DNA of 64,000 bases from Fuerstiella sp. (lineage in GTDB: Bacteria > Planctomycetota > Planctomycetia > Planctomycetales > Planctomycetaceae): positions 103,458 to 167,457 of the forward strand of contig JALHMY010000005.1 of assembly GCA_022843805.1 (NCBI GenBank), written 5' to 3'. How positions within the stretch are numbered: the stretch's first letter is position 1; every line of letters starts with the position of its first letter. Under the pieces are notes generated by a model. The model made no database searches and was not told the origin of the DNA. It saw only the letters and a list, made by a program, of their open reading frames with translations. Position numbers and translations under genes: made by a program. Positions 26,826 to 37,418 of this stretch are shown here, in pieces.

Positions 26826-27566
26826 ATGGAATCCACCGTCCGGCAAAATGAGCATCAGCGACTTACTGCTCAGAATACGGAGCTGGCGACTCTGGCCGGG
26901 GGGCTGGCCCATGAAATTCGGAATCCCCTGTCCACGATCGGCATGAATCTGGAATTGCTGGCGGAGGAACTGGAAGACGAAGATTCGGCTCGCGCGAGAC
27001 GGATGCGGAAACGCATCACGAATCTGCAGGCTGAGTGTCGAAACCTGGAAGACATTCTGAATGCTTTCCTTCAGTTTGCGAAAGCCGGTGAACTGGATCT
27101 GGCGGAAGCAAGTCTTAACGATGTGGTCCTCGAATACATAGGGTTTCTGGAACCACAGGCAGACAGTCTGAATGTGGAGCTTCGGCCTCATCTCGACAGC
27201 AATCTGCCTCTGATTATGATGGATCGGGCACTGATCCGTCAGGCTCTGGTAAACCTGGGTCGCAACGCCATGGAAGCGATGCCGGGAGGTGGTTCAATCG
27301 ATTTTCTGACGCACAGTCGAATGGGGCAGGTTGTGCTGGAAATCATTGATACTGGCAAAGGCATGGATGAAAAGACGCTCAGTCGGATGTTTCAGGCTTT
27401 TTTTTCAACACGCAGCGGAGGCAGTGGCCTCGGACTGCCGACCGTTCGCCGAATCGTGGAAGCTCACAACGGACAAATTTCCTGCGAGAGCGAGCCGGGT
27501 AAGGGAACGCGTTTCACCATTGTTTTTCCTCCGTCCAGTGAATCCTCGTTGCTGAAGACGCAATGA
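26826..27566 (+). CDS. Sensor histidine kinase, NtrB-like, without sensor domain
   Basis: 246 residues. The phosphoacceptor motif [10 protein letters not shown] (His29) is close to the N-terminus, followed by the helical dimerisation domain; N box [17 protein letters not shown] (G1) and [12 protein letters not shown] (G2) form the ATPase domain. No membrane segment or PAS domain precedes it, so it must sense a cytoplasmic signal or receive it from a partner. The stop overlaps the start of the response regulator as ATGA. About 90 bases follow the pnp stop, so co-transcription with pnp cannot be excluded. Confidence 0.94.
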   Translation: MESTVRQNEHQRLTAQNTELATLAGGLAHEIRNPLSTIGMNLELLAEELEDEDSARARRMRKRITNLQAECRNLEDILNAFLQFAKAGELDLAEASLNDVVLEYIGFLEPQADSLNVELRPHLDSNLPLIMMDRALIRQALVNLGRNAMEAMPGGGSIDFLTHSRMGQVVLEIIDTGKGMDEKTLSRMFQAFFSTRSGGSGLGLPTVRRIVEAHNGQISCESEPGKGTRFTIVFPPSSESSLLKTQ

Positions 27567-28981
27567 CTGATAATCGGAATGATGTTTCAGATCTGTCCAC
27601 AATCCCGGTTCGCGTCCTGATCGTGGACGATGATGAAGGGCACGCACAGGCTGTTGCTGACAGTTTAGGCCGTATTAACTGCGACTGCCGCGTGGCAGGA
27701 TCAGGCGAGCGAGGCGCTCAGCTGATCGCTGCCGAATCGTGGGACGTGATTGTCACCGATCTGCGGATGGGTGAAATCGACGGACTGGAAATTCTGCGAC
27801 AGGCCAAGGAAGAGCTGCCGGACGCGGAAGTGATTGTGCTGACCGGACATGGCTCGATCACATCGGCGGTGACTGCCATGCAGCATGGCGCTTACACCTA
27901 CCTGACGAAGCCGCTGGATATTGGCGAGCTGCGATCGGCTGTGGAAAAGGCGTCTGCCCGACTCCGACTGATTCGTCGAAACGCAGAACTTCGCAGATCG
28001 CTGGATGAGCGTTTTGGCTTTGAGGGTGTCATTGGCAGCAGCCCTCAGATGCAGGCGATTGTCGAGATTCTGAAAAATGTGGCTCCGTCAGACAGTACCG
28101 TTCTGATTGAAGGCGAGAACGGGACAGGAAAGGAACTCGTTGCCCGTGCCCTGCATCAGAACAGTCCCCGCAAAAATAAACCGTTTGTGCCGCTGAATAT
28201 TTCAGCATTGCCGGACAGCATTCTCGAAAGTGAGCTGTTTGGGCATGAGCAGGGAGCATTTACCGGTGCGGCTGGCCGACGCATCGGGAAGTTCGAATAC
28301 GCTAACGGGGGAACTCTGTTTCTTGATGAAGTTGGCGAAATGCCAATGGATACACAGGTCAAGCTTCTGCGTGTTCTGGAAGAACGAAAAATTACCCGCC
28401 TGGGGGCCAACGATGAACTCAGCATTAATGTGAGACTGGTGGCGGCAACGAATGCCGATCTCCGAAAGATGGTGGAAGACGGGGGTTTCCGCGAAGACCT
28501 TTATTATCGAATTAATGTTGTCAATATTCACCTGCCTCCGCTGCGTGAACGACCGGGCGATATTCCTCTGCTGATGGAACACTTTCTTCGCGACTTGTCC
28601 CGCAAGACGGGTCGTGAGGTACAGGGGATCTCAAGAGCCGCCAGAAAAGCGATGCTTGCGTATCAGTGGCCCGGCAACATTCGTCAGCTGCGAAACTGTA
28701 TTGAACGAATGCTGGTTCTGGATTCAGACGGCATTCTGGATATTGACGGCCTTCCTCCGGAAATCGCTTCGCTGGTTGCGGAAACTGTAGCCGATGGTGT
28801 GACAGATGCCGCCACGGGTGCTGACTCGCTGATTGGCAGACCACTCACGGAAGTCGAGAAATTCTACATTGAGCGTGCTCTGGAACTGGCTGACGGCAAC
28901 CGCGAGGAAGCTGCCAGAATGCTGGAGATCGGCGAACGCACCCTGTATCGCAAGATCAAGGAATATGACCTGAAGCGCTGA
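27563..28981 (+). CDS. Sigma-54-dependent response regulator, NtrC family
   Basis: 472 residues. Receiver domain with the acidic triplet VDDD and phosphoacceptor Asp66 (VTDLRMG), Lys116; AAA+ domain with Walker A GENGTGK (184-190), GAFTGA loop (231-236) for sigma-54 contact and Walker B LFLDE; C-terminal Fis-type helix-turn-helix with [20 protein letters not shown]. It is coupled with the histidine kinase by an ATGA overlap and forms a complete two-component system controlling sigma-54 promoters. Targets are not visible here. Confidence 0.96.
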   Translation: MTDNRNDVSDLSTIPVRVLIVDDDEGHAQAVADSLGRINCDCRVAGSGERGAQLIAAESWDVIVTDLRMGEIDGLEILRQAKEELPDAEVIVLTGHGSITSAVTAMQHGAYTYLTKPLDIGELRSAVEKASARLRLIRRNAELRRSLDERFGFEGVIGSSPQMQAIVEILKNVAPSDSTVLIEGENGTGKELVARALHQNSPRKNKPFVPLNISALPDSILESELFGHEQGAFTGAAGRRIGKFEYANGGTLFLDEVGEMPMDTQVKLLRVLEERKITRLGANDELSINVRLVAATNADLRKMVEDGGFREDLYYRINVVNIHLPPLRERPGDIPLLMEHFLRDLSRKTGREVQGISRAARKAMLAYQWPGNIRQLRNCIERMLVLDSDGILDIDGLPPEIASLVAETVADGVTDAATGADSLIGRPLTEVEKFYIERALELADGNREEAARMLEIGERTLYRKIKEYDLKR

Positions 28982-29093
28982 AGCTGATACGCCGAAGACC
29001 GTCAGAGTCGCGCGTCTGACGAGCGGAGCGGCGTCAGCCCTCCGAGGTCCGCGCAACCTGCGATTCTGCGGTTCCCTGTGCCTGCTGAGCAAG

Positions 29094-30185
29094 TCAGACG
29101 TTAAACAGGAAGTGGCAGATGTCTCCATCCTGCATGACGTAGGCCTTACCTTCCACTCGAAGTTTGCCAGCCGCTCGAATGTCTTTTTCCGTTTTGTAGG
29201 TTTCGAGATCTTCCAGAGCATAAACCTCACAGCGAATGAAGCCCCGTTCAAAGTCACTGTGAATAACACCCGCCGCCTGAGGCGCTGTGGCTCCAATGGG
29301 AATGGTCCATGCGCGGACCTCCTTTTCCCCTGCCGTGAAGTAACTCTGCAGGCCCAGAGTTTTATAAGTGGCCCGTGCCACGGCACCGAGTGCAGGTTCT
29401 GCCAGTCCGACTGACTCAAGCATTTCGCGGCGGTCCGCTTCATCCAGCTCAGCGAGCTCGGCTTCCAGTTTGGCACAGACGGGTACAACGGATGCACCCG
29501 CTTTTGTGGCATAGTCCCGCACCTGCTGCACAAGCGGACTTTTACCATCGAGGTCATTTTCGTCCACGTTGGCAACAAACAGAATGGGTTTGGCCGTCAT
29601 CAGCCCCAGACTGTTGACGACTCGAAGTTCGTCTTCGGTCCATTCCATATTTCGAAGCGGATGGCCTTCATTCACGTGAGCCTGACATTTTTCCATCACT
29701 TCAACTCGAAATTTGGCTTCCTTATCGCCACTACGGGCGGTTCGCTGAGCCTTGGGAAGTGAGTTTTCCAGCGTCTGAATATCGGCCAGCAGCAGTTCTG
29801 TTTCAATGGTTTCGATATCAGACAGAGGGTTCACACCGCTGCCCACATGGATCACATCCGGGTCCTGAAAACAGCGAACGACCTGCAGAATGGCGTCGAC
29901 TTCGCGGATATGGCTGAGGAATTTGTTACCGAGCCCTTCGCCGACGCTGGCTCCCTTGACGATGCCGGCAATATCCACCAGTTTCAGAATAGCGGGTACA
30001 ACCTTTTGTGGCGGAATGTATTTCGTGATGGTCTCCAGACGGCTGTCGGGGACGCTCACAATTCCCTCGTTCGGTTCGATCGTGCAGAACGGGTAATTTG
30101 CGCTTTGAGCGGCAGTTGAGGATGTAAGTGCATTAAACAGAGTGCTCTTGCCAACGTTTGGCAGGCCGACAATCCCGGCTTCCAT
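29094..30185 (-). CDS. ychF: Redox-regulated ATPase/GTPase YchF
   Basis: 363 residues, exactly the usual length. Walker [10 protein letters not shown] (7-15), the family motif with [10 protein letters not shown] and the C-terminal TGS-like domain ([13 protein letters not shown]... [13 protein letters not shown]) are all present. YchF is a near-universal ribosome-associated Obg-like P-loop protein that prefers ATP. It is convergent with the response regulator; nothing unusual. Confidence 0.97.
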   Translation of the reverse strand: MEAGIVGLPNVGKSTLFNALTSSTAAQSANYPFCTIEPNEGIVSVPDSRLETITKYIPPQKVVPAILKLVDIAGIVKGASVGEGLGNKFLSHIREVDAILQVVRCFQDPDVIHVGSGVNPLSDIETIETELLLADIQTLENSLPKAQRTARSGDKEAKFRVEVMEKCQAHVNEGHPLRNMEWTEDELRVVNSLGLMTAKPILFVANVDENDLDGKSPLVQQVRDYATKAGASVVPVCAKLEAELAELDEADRREMLESVGLAEPALGAVARATYKTLGLQSYFTAGEKEVRAWTIPIGATAPQAAGVIHSDFERGFIRCEVYALEDLETYKTEKDIRAAGKLRVEGKAYVMQDGDICHFLFNV

Positions 30186-30376
30186 GTGAATTCTTCCGCA
30201 TCAAAAAAACGACAAATAGCGTAACATCGAGTTCCGCCGCGAATTGCGGGGGTAAAGTATGATCAGGAGTTCGCTTTGTCGATTGACCAAAATCCGGTCC
30301 TCTCGACTGCCGCAAAATTCCACTCTGCAGGATTTCTGAAAATCCTGCTGATCTGTGCTGTTCCTGACCAGGCTGG

Positions 30377-31426
30377 TCAGCCGCATTGAACTCCCAGCAT
30401 GACGGAATTCAGACCACTGCCAATTCCCAGCAGAGCCAGACGGGTTCCTGCAGCTGGCGGAAATTCTTCCAGACCAAGAGACAGGGCCATAGGGAGTGCG
30501 ACTGCCCCGGTATTTCCAAACCGTTCCACTGTGGGGTAATCAAGGGAGGGATCGAGTTCGAGGCGTTCCATCAGCAGGCTGCGATGCTGTTTGCCGACCT
30601 GATGGGTGAAAACCCGGTCGACGTCTTCATTCTTCCAGCCCAGAGTATTTTTTGCCTTCAGCCATGTCCGCTGGGCCAGTGCAATTCCAGCGTGAAGCAG
30701 CGCTTCTGAGTCAGTCTCCATTCGAGGCCGGCTGTCACCGTGAAGTTCTGACTGCACACCACCTGCGCACAGTTTATGGCCGGAGGTATTCGACAGGAAC
30801 GCACCGCCCAGAAGCCTGTAACCCGTTTTACTGAGCCGACGATCACACAGCACGATTGCTGCCGATCCCGAGCCGATTGTCAGAGAAGCGAACGCCGGTT
30901 TAATCGACTGTCGAGTCAGAGACTCGTCTTTCAGCAAACTGTCAATGGTTCCCTCCACCAGGTTTCGTCCGGTTTCTGTTCCCACAATAATTCCCGCACG
31001 AATACGACCCAGTTCGATCAGATCAGCGACCAGCAGCATGCCGTTCAGAAGTCCGAGGCATGCATTGCTGACGTCAAGCACCAAGGCGTCATCGGGAAGA
31101 CCGGCGCCGGAATGAACGCCGGCTGCCGTTGCCGGTTCCATCTGGTCACGACAGACGGAACCATGGACCAGAGCACCAATACACGCCCGGTCGAGGCCCG
31201 ATTTTTTTAGCGCTGCTGTGGCTGTTTGAATGCTGATCGTTCCGGGCAGCGTTCCTCGATCAAAGAATCGCCGCTCAGTAATTCCCGTCATCAGTTCGAG
31301 CCGCCCGGATGGCAGTCGCAGGCGTTCGTAAACCGGAGCAAGCTGTTGTTCCAGTTCTGCAGAGGTCACCACGTTACCGGGAAGTGTGTGGGCGACTGCT
31401 TCGATACAGACATGTTCGTAACGCAT
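30377..31426 (-). CDS. OleA-like thiolase / 3-oxoacyl-ACP synthase III homologue
   Basis: 349 residues. The thiolase-fold catalytic triad is visible: Cys123 in NACLGLLNG, His275 in THQVG and Asn305 in RFGNTGAV. Compared with FabH, the sequence follows OleA more closely (LAPVYERL near the start, GHKLCAGG, and LLGIGSGLN at the end), and Glu97 in QMEPATAA falls where OleA has its distinctive active-site glutamate; this alignment is from memory. OleA condenses two fatty acyl-CoAs in long-chain olefin synthesis. The oleB, oleC and oleD genes are not adjacent, so a FabH-like or other condensing role remains possible. Confidence 0.85.
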   Translation of the reverse strand: MRYEHVCIEAVAHTLPGNVVTSAELEQQLAPVYERLRLPSGRLELMTGITERRFFDRGTLPGTISIQTATAALKKSGLDRACIGALVHGSVCRDQMEPATAAGVHSGAGLPDDALVLDVSNACLGLLNGMLLVADLIELGRIRAGIIVGTETGRNLVEGTIDSLLKDESLTRQSIKPAFASLTIGSGSAAIVLCDRRLSKTGYRLLGGAFLSNTSGHKLCAGGVQSELHGDSRPRMETDSEALLHAGIALAQRTWLKAKNTLGWKNEDVDRVFTHQVGKQHRSLLMERLELDPSLDYPTVERFGNTGAVALPMALSLGLEEFPPAAGTRLALLGIGSGLNSVMLGVQCG

Positions 31427-31535
31427 CTCGCCAGGTCTTGCTCTCCGGAGTGCTTCGACAGCATACCGCGTTAAAAAGAAAACGCACCCCGGAAGATGAG
31501 GTGCGCAGTGGATTCATTGCTTACCGAACACGAGT

Positions 31536-31850
31536 TCAGACACGTGCTCCCATAGCGTCGGATGATTCAAGTCGCTGGGAGAGGGTCTGAATGGCATTCA
31601 GCTGGCCGGAACGTCGACGTTCATCTTCAGGATTCGGGTTCCGCAGTTCAAGCATAATTGCGCTGCGAACATATCGCAGACCGCGAAGAAGCACATCTCG
31701 TTCGTGGGAGGTTAATTCGACCTGCATCAAGCCATCCATTTTCGCCAGCTCCGAAACAGCGTTGTCCGCCACCGCAGTCTCGAGTACCTCCTGAACCCGA
31801 TCATGCAAAATATTTCCCACGCTCCTCGACACAGACAGTTTACGATCCAA
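31536..31850 (-). CDS. Small conserved-looking protein of unknown function
   Basis: 104 residues if the TTG at 31850 is used; no ATG start is available near the N-terminus. The protein is helical with charged ends (VELTSHERDVLLRGLRYVRSAIMLELRN) and has no membrane span or metal site. It lies between the thiolase and floA genes, facing the same way. It is included because codon pattern and length exceed those of nearby random frames. Confidence 0.55.
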   Translation of the reverse strand: MDRKLSVSRSVGNILHDRVQEVLETAVADNAVSELAKMDGLMQVELTSHERDVLLRGLRYVRSAIMLELRNPNPEDERRRSGQLNAIQTLSQRLESSDAMGARV

Positions 31851-32014
31851 ATGTCACACACTCAAGGAGTCTCTTTGAGGAACACTCCCACGTTCCTCGA
31901 GAAATGACAGTCCTGAACATACTGCAACGGTCAGGGCAAAAGGTCTGAAGTCATCGTATTTTTGGCTATAAGAGCACTTTACATTCACAAACTCAGTGAA
32001 CGGTGACTTTTGAT

Positions 32015-32998
32015 TTAAGTTTTCGCAGCCGACCGAAGTTTTCCGGTACGATAGGCGGCTGCCATGGCTTCGGGAATCGCCGACTCGGCGAGCACCACTT
32101 CAGCCTGATTTTCCTGAGTTAACGCCCGCATTTCCTGTTCCTGAGCAACAGCTGCAGCTCGCCGTTCTTCCGCTTTTGCCCGAGCAATACGCACATCCGC
32201 CTCAGCCTGGTCTGCCTGAAGTCGGGCACCCACATTGTCACCCACGTCGATATCTGCAATATCGATGGACACGATCGCATACGCCGTTTGAGAATCCAGA
32301 CCCTTGTTGAGTACTGTTCGTGCGATCAGCATTGGATTGGCCAGAACTTCCTTATGTGTTTCGCACGATCCGATTGCTGAGACGATTCCCTCACCCACAC
32401 GCGCGATAATTGTCTCTTCGGTCGCTCCTCCGATCAGTTGTCCGAGGTTGGTACGTACGGTGACACGAGCACGCGCTTTTAACTGAATGCCGTCCTTTGC
32501 GACTCCGTCCAGAGTGGATCGGCCAGTGCGGCCCGGGTCGGGGCAGTCGATCACCTTGGTATTAACACTGGTTTGAACGGCTTCAAGAACATTTCGGCCA
32601 GCGAGATCAATCGCAGCGGCGGTATTCCAGTCCAGATCGATCTTTGCTCGATGTGCGGCAATGAGTGACCGGACAACGATTGGCACATTTCCGCCAGCCA
32701 GATAATGGGATTCCATCGCATTTGTGGTGATCTGGGACAGTCCTGCCTGCACCGCCATGATGCGACAATCCACGATATCGTGCGGATTAACCCGTTTTAG
32801 CTTCATGACCACCATCTGCAGTGGCCCGATGAGGGCTCCTGACATGAACGCTCGAAACCAAAGCGATGCGACCGAAGCGAACATCGCAAAGAACACCAGA
32901 AACAGCACGCCAAAAATGATGCCGATACCGATCCCCAGCATTTGAGGAAATGTCAGGCCATCCTGTGCCAGGATCAGAGTGTGGTGCACGATGCTCAT
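32015..32998 (-). CDS. floA: Flotillin-like protein FloA
   Basis: 327 residues. The protein begins with a hydrophobic segment (about 19-45) and continues with the FloA-specific sequence [21 protein letters not shown] stretch, the SPFH domain with [30 protein letters not shown] and the C-terminal helical [23 protein letters not shown]. Known role: scaffold of membrane microdomains. The NfeD partner often found with floA is not adjacent. It is likely monocistronic. Confidence 0.95.
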   Translation of the reverse strand: MSIVHHTLILAQDGLTFPQMLGIGIGIIFGVLFLVFFAMFASVASLWFRAFMSGALIGPLQMVVMKLKRVNPHDIVDCRIMAVQAGLSQITTNAMESHYLAGGNVPIVVRSLIAAHRAKIDLDWNTAAAIDLAGRNVLEAVQTSVNTKVIDCPDPGRTGRSTLDGVAKDGIQLKARARVTVRTNLGQLIGGATEETIIARVGEGIVSAIGSCETHKEVLANPMLIARTVLNKGLDSQTAYAIVSIDIADIDVGDNVGARLQADQAEADVRIARAKAEERRAAAVAQEQEMRALTQENQAEVVLAESAIPEAMAAAYRTGKLRSAAKT

Positions 32999-33391
32999 TT
33001 GGTCCGCCTTTGAAGATTTCCGGGATACCAGCGCCTGACGGTAAATTACTCGCCGCGGCGCTCAATGTCAGCCGTTTGGTCAGTCCTTTGCCATGGAAAC
33101 CCATGATTCTAGTCCATTTTGCTGTCTGTCGGCAAATGTCCTCAGACTCTGACGGTTCTCACCTGCCAGCAAAATGATTACGATTTCGGGTTCCGAGAGC
33201 GAAGGGAGACCGCGTCCAATGGCTTCCAAAACGCAGTTCGGGGGGTTCCGGGATCACACGATCTGATGTTATATCAGTCTGGTCGCGCAGATTCTCTGTC
33301 AAATGCAGGGTTGAGATCCGGAACGACAATCGCGCCGTATTTATTTTGCAAACAAATGTTTTTAGAAAACGGGATCCGGGAGAAGAACCTG

Positions 33392-33850
33392 ATGAGTGTG
33401 GATGCTCGACTTGCCGAACTGGGGATTACTCTGCCTGCGCCACCTCCGGCTGGCGGCGTTTATACGCCAGTCGTCATTGTGGACAAACTGGCGTACGTTT
33501 CCGGCCAGGTGCCGTACGGTCCTGACGGCAGGATCATGTCGGGTCGAGTCGGATCGGAACTCACTGAAGAGCAGGGCGCAGCTGCCGCTCGGGTTGTGGC
33601 ACTGACGATGCTGGCAACGATCAGGGCATCGCTGGGCAGCCTTGATCGGGTTCGACGCATCGTGAAGGTTCTTGGAATGGTCAATTCCACTCCTGACTTT
33701 CAGCATCACCCGCAGGTGATGAATGGTTTCAGCAATACCATGGTGGAGATCTTTGGCGACGCGGGCCGTGCAGCGAGAAGTGCCGTCGGTATGGGCTCAC
33801 TGCCGTACAATGTACCAGTCGAAGTTGAAGCGATCCTCGAGCTCCATTAA
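33392..33850 (+). CDS. RidA (YjgF/YER057c) family protein
   Basis: 152 residues from the ATG at 33392, with CGGGAG about 12 bases upstream; the open frame continues upstream for 91 codons but shows no coding character. The RidA-family elements are present: YVSGQVP, EEQGAAAARVVALTMLATI and a VVNSTPDFQHHPQVMNGFSN-like stretch. Archetypal RidA deaminates reactive enamines; members of this longer subgroup lack a proven substrate. No neighbour suggests a pathway. Confidence 0.9.
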   Translation: MSVDARLAELGITLPAPPPAGGVYTPVVIVDKLAYVSGQVPYGPDGRIMSGRVGSELTEEQGAAAARVVALTMLATIRASLGSLDRVRRIVKVLGMVNSTPDFQHHPQVMNGFSNTMVEIFGDAGRAARSAVGMGSLPYNVPVEVEAILELH

Positions 33851-34044
33851 TACTGGCTCATCCGTCGAAGTTCCGCTGGGATACTGCGAAATCGGCGGAG
33901 GTTGAGGATGTTCGGCGGAGAAAGACGAAAGTCGGCAGGCTCGCACGAAAGGAAGAACAGGTCTGCTGTGCAGCTTGTTTCTTCAAAAGGGCCGGATTTC
34001 GTCTTTCTCGTCGAGGGTTAGCATGAATAACGAGAGCACAAGAA

Positions 34045-34617
34045 TCAGGGACTGGCGGCTTCCAGTGCTTCAACTCGAGCTCGCAGGGCGGCATTTGCAT
34101 CGTTTGCGTCGTCAGCAGAACTTTCTGCTTCGAAGGCGACGAACAGAGCAGCCGCAGTAGCACCCGCGTAAAGAATCATTGGCAGATTGACTGCACCAAA
34201 CTGTCCGCGAATGATTTCCGGATCCGAAACCACTGCAGGAACTCCCACGGCCGCCGGAGGAGCAGTGGTCGGGCTCCACAGTCGGCAGGCGGTTGCTGCA
34301 ACGGGTGTGGAGAGAGTATGGACACCTGGGCGGAGTCCGCCAATGACGACGAATCCGTTTTCGTCGCTTTTCGATGCTGCGATTTGTTTGCCCTGATAAT
34401 GGACAGTCAGAGTTTCACCCGCAATGGGCTGACCCTGCATGTTAACGACTCGTGTTGTCAGGATTCCTTTTTCATGCAGTTCCACATCCACGATTCGTCC
34501 GGCTGTTGATTCACCGGCGGACAGCAGGGACCCCTGCATGACCATGGTGTTTGTGACCATGGCAATAGTCAGAAGAGTGGCGGTGAGCTTTCGCAGAATG
34601 TTGCTGTTCAGTTTCAT
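34045..34617 (-). CDS. Membrane-associated protein with carboxypeptidase-regulatory-like (Ig-type) domain
   Basis: 190 residues from the ATG at 34617 with AAGGAACC upstream. A signal peptide (about 1-32) leads to a beta domain with VVNMQGQPIAGETLTVHYQGK and DENGFVVIGGLRPGVHTL, the pattern of carboxypeptidase-regulatory or CNA-B-like folds. Near the C-terminus a hydrophobic stretch, LPMILYAGATAAALFVAF, is followed by a short coiled tail. This is a typical planctomycete surface-associated protein; function unknown. Confidence 0.8.
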   Translation of the reverse strand: MKLNSNILRKLTATLLTIAMVTNTMVMQGSLLSAGESTAGRIVDVELHEKGILTTRVVNMQGQPIAGETLTVHYQGKQIAASKSDENGFVVIGGLRPGVHTLSTPVAATACRLWSPTTAPPAAVGVPAVVSDPEIIRGQFGAVNLPMILYAGATAAALFVAFEAESSADDANDANAALRARVEALEAASP

Positions 34618-34833
34618 GTGAAGGGTTCCTTGAAAAGGAATGCCGCGACGGGAAGACACGACCGGGCAGACGAACTAAAAAATTCCGGGGAGGAATTTCA
34701 CTGGCCGGTGTTCTGAGGGGAGAGGACCGAATTGAGAAGGGCAGACGAGCAGACAGGAATTTTGAACTCCCGGAAGGTCCCGGGAAGAACAGAAGCAGAC
34801 CCAGGTGTCCGGACGATTAATTCACGTCCCGGG

Positions 34834-35616
34834 TCATTCTTTAGTCGAAGATAGTGGATTTCGGAATTTCCTGAAATAGGAGTTCATCCGGTTTTTTGAA
34901 TCCGGCAGATTTGTCGCCAGATGGTCAGAAAATGGACCAGGCGCCTCACCTCTTACTATGATCTGCAGATAAGAGTTCAGACATGCCCGGGATTCTTCAG
35001 ATTCATTCAGCAGGAAATCAATCCAGGCCCAGCTTTGCTGATACTGATCTTCAGTCATTTCTGCCGCTGAGGGAATCGCTTCCAGTTCCTTCAGGGATGG
35101 TGTCCAGCCCATACGAGCCTTCCAGCGAATCGAGGCTGAACGAGTGGAGCGGTGTCGTGATATCGCTGGCTCTTCCAGGTATTCCGCGAAGCCCTCATCA
35201 ATCCAGAGCGGCAAAAACTGCAGGTTTTGATGCAGAAACACGTGGGTAAGTTCATGGCGGATATCCGTCATGAGAGACCTGCTGCGCCATGCGTAGACCT
35301 GGCAAACATCCCCGTTCATGTAAAACAGTGCCCTGCGGTACTTTGCTTCCCCAATTTGTGGAAGGAGATATTCAACGTAGCGGGAGTGGCTGCTGAACAG
35401 CATGATTTGAACTCGATCTCCGGTTGGCTGAATACCAGCCAGCTGGGCAAGTTCCTGTTGAATACCGGAGATGTGCTGCCACATGGCAGGCATACCCGGA
35501 TCGAACTCCGCATAGATCTCTACGGAACGCTTCTGATCCTGTACGACCCAGCGGTTGATAGCCTCTCCAGGATGAAGGAGCAGGCAAAAGGCATGGCAGA
35601 GCAGTAATGTCTGCAT
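34834..35616 (-). CDS. Gluzincin-type metallopeptidase-like protein (HExxH), secreted
   Basis: 260 residues. A short hydrophobic N-terminus (MQTLLLCHAFCLLLH) may serve as signal peptide. The zinc-site motif RHELTHVFLH is followed 15-20 residues later by LPLWIDEGFAEYLE, with Glu in EGFAEY as the likely third ligand, the pattern of the Peptidase_MA-like families. The N-terminal half carries the VQIMLFSSHSRYVEYL stretch usual before the catalytic part in such proteins. Probably an exported peptidase; substrate unknown. It is the last gene before a 700-base gap. Confidence 0.85.
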   Translation of the reverse strand: MQTLLLCHAFCLLLHPGEAINRWVVQDQKRSVEIYAEFDPGMPAMWQHISGIQQELAQLAGIQPTGDRVQIMLFSSHSRYVEYLLPQIGEAKYRRALFYMNGDVCQVYAWRSRSLMTDIRHELTHVFLHQNLQFLPLWIDEGFAEYLEEPAISRHRSTRSASIRWKARMGWTPSLKELEAIPSAAEMTEDQYQQSWAWIDFLLNESEESRACLNSYLQIIVRGEAPGPFSDHLATNLPDSKNRMNSYFRKFRNPLSSTKE

Positions 35617-36321
35617 CAGTAGACCGCCAGAATCCGGCGCGGGCCGGGAATTTGGAAAGTTTGTTTCAACTCAGCGGGCGAAAGCCGCTTCGGCAATTTT
35701 CTGCGTGATGCTCGCCAAATTCGCCGTTGAGGTCAACGGAAGTTTTTTCGGAGCAAACGGCAAAAACCAGAATGTTGACATTTCCAGAAAGAAGAAACAC
35801 TTGTCAATTTTCGCAGAAATTCTATGATCACCCTGGAGGTGTATTAGTCAGTCTGCTCCCTTCCGCAGGGGAGGCATGGCCAGTACATCGTGTATCGAGG
35901 GCGGTAGGATCGCCATGGCCTAAATACAGCAGATAGGGGTTTTACCCCAAAGTAGAATTTTCTGTCAGGCGATATTGTGGTTGTCCGTCAGGATAATGCC
36001 AGATCGCAGGACACCCGTGATTGCTTCGGCGGAACAAAGAATCGCCAGTGTTCCGAAGAATTTGGGCCGACAAACTTTTCGTTTTGCCCGGGATAATCAG
36101 CGCCATTTCCAGGCAAACCGGTGGGTTTTTGGACGCAGGTTGGGTCATGACGATTATCCGGCTGGGCTTCCGACGCCGAAGTTCCAGGCGTGTTTGTTTG
36201 CTGTCGGCGTTGAATGACTGAATTTCTGTGCTAAATTGTCGCCCTGAAAATGGAGTCTTTGGGGGGCCGCGTTCTCACCTGGTTTAGGGCATGGAGGTCA
36301 AACTTCTGGAGGGTTTGTTTG
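35617..36321. other. 700-base gene-free region
   Basis: No reading frame here has coding character and no RNA gene could be recognised. Small structures such as GGGG-TTTTA-CCCC (35936-35948) are present but not diagnostic. It holds the promoter of the FixJ-like regulator; a small RNA cannot be excluded. Confidence 0.5.
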
Positions 36322-37026
36322 ATGTTGCAGCGTAAACGTAAGGCAATCAAGCGGTCAGAGAAAAAGGCTCCACCGCCAACCGAGTTTCAGCAGCCGAAGA
36401 AGCGGCGAGCCTTTACGGTCTTCCTGGTGGAAGATGACCAGGCCGTGCGGGCGTCGCTTGTAGAAGCTCTGGAAGAACAAAAGATCGTTGTTCGGGACTA
36501 CATGACAGCGATGGAGTTTTATCGCGATTATCGCGAGCCAGTGCCTGGTGTCCTGATTCTTGATATTCGTCTGCCCGGAATGAGCGGAACGGAACTTCAG
36601 GAAAAGCTGGTTGAAGACGGATTTGAGCTGCCGATCATTATGATCTCCGGCCATGCCGATGTTCCTATGGCCGTTCGTGCCATGAAAAACGGAGCATTCG
36701 ATTTTCTGTGCAAACCAATCAAAGTGGAAGAGATGCTATCGGCAGTCGGCCGGTCTTATAGCTACTACTATGATGTTGACACGGAACAGCTTGCAGAAGA
36801 ACTCGAAGATACCGAAGGCAGTATTAACCGACTGACTTCCCGCGAACGTGAAGTTCTTGACCATGTCGTTGAAGGCTTGTCCAGCAGGGAAATTGCGGAA
36901 GAGCTGGGTGTCAGTACAAAAACGGTGGAAGCTCACCGCGCTCGTATCAATGACAAAATGAGAGCCGACAACGTTTCACATCTCATTCGTATGTGTTTTG
37001 CATACAATGAAGAACACAGCAGCTAG
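36322..37026 (+). CDS. FixJ/LuxR-type response regulator (orphan)
   Basis: 234 residues from the ATG at 36322, chosen for the strong GGAGGG 9-14 bases upstream. A basic N-terminal tail of about 30 residues (KRKAIKRSEKKAP) precedes the receiver domain with VEDD, phosphoacceptor Asp in LILDIRLPG and Lys in LCKP. The C-terminal domain is LuxR/FixJ-type, LTSREREVLDHVVEGLSSREIAEELGVSTKTVEAHR. There is no histidine kinase beside it. The downstream terminator closes it as a single-gene unit. Confidence 0.93.
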   Translation: MLQRKRKAIKRSEKKAPPPTEFQQPKKRRAFTVFLVEDDQAVRASLVEALEEQKIVVRDYMTAMEFYRDYREPVPGVLILDIRLPGMSGTELQEKLVEDGFELPIIMISGHADVPMAVRAMKNGAFDFLCKPIKVEEMLSAVGRSYSYYYDVDTEQLAEELEDTEGSINRLTSREREVLDHVVEGLSSREIAEELGVSTKTVEAHRARINDKMRADNVSHLIRMCFAYNEEHSS

Positions 37027-37053
37027 TCTGCCGTTTCTTTTTAGTCGCCGGAT

Positions 37054-37096
37054 GAAAACACCGTGCCGCAGCAATGCCGCACGGTGTTTTCGTTTT
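37054..37096 (+). terminator. Strong rho-independent terminator
   Basis: A perfect 13-base stem (37054-37066 with 37079-37091, arms GAAAACACCGTGC and GCACGGTGTTTTC) with a 12-base loop, the descending arm running into a T-rich tail. It ends the regulator gene. Confidence 0.92.
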
Positions 37097-37418
37097 GCTG
37101 TCACTGACAGAATGGGAATGTTCCGGAATTGAAATCTTCCCGCTGCAGGTCATGCCCGTGAGGCTGTGCCCATCTGCGGGTGGTGAGGGTTGCCGCGATT
37201 TTGCAGGACGCGTTGATGCGGATCAGTGTGCCAGTTCTTCCGGCACGACAGACAATTCGGCGTGAATACGAATGCAAACATGGGTGACCAGAAGGTGTCG
37301 CCCGTTCCGGGATCTATGTTCATCAAAGGGTCTCCTCTACAGACAGAGGATCCAATGGCTTGATGGATGACTGACAGCAAACTGGTCTGCTGGCAGCCCG
37401 AATACTGCAGGATTTCTC
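37097..37418. other. Intergenic region before HD-GYP gene
   Basis: About 320 bases between the terminator and the next start codon; no gene or repeat recognised. It should contain the promoter of the HD-GYP gene. Confidence 0.5.
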
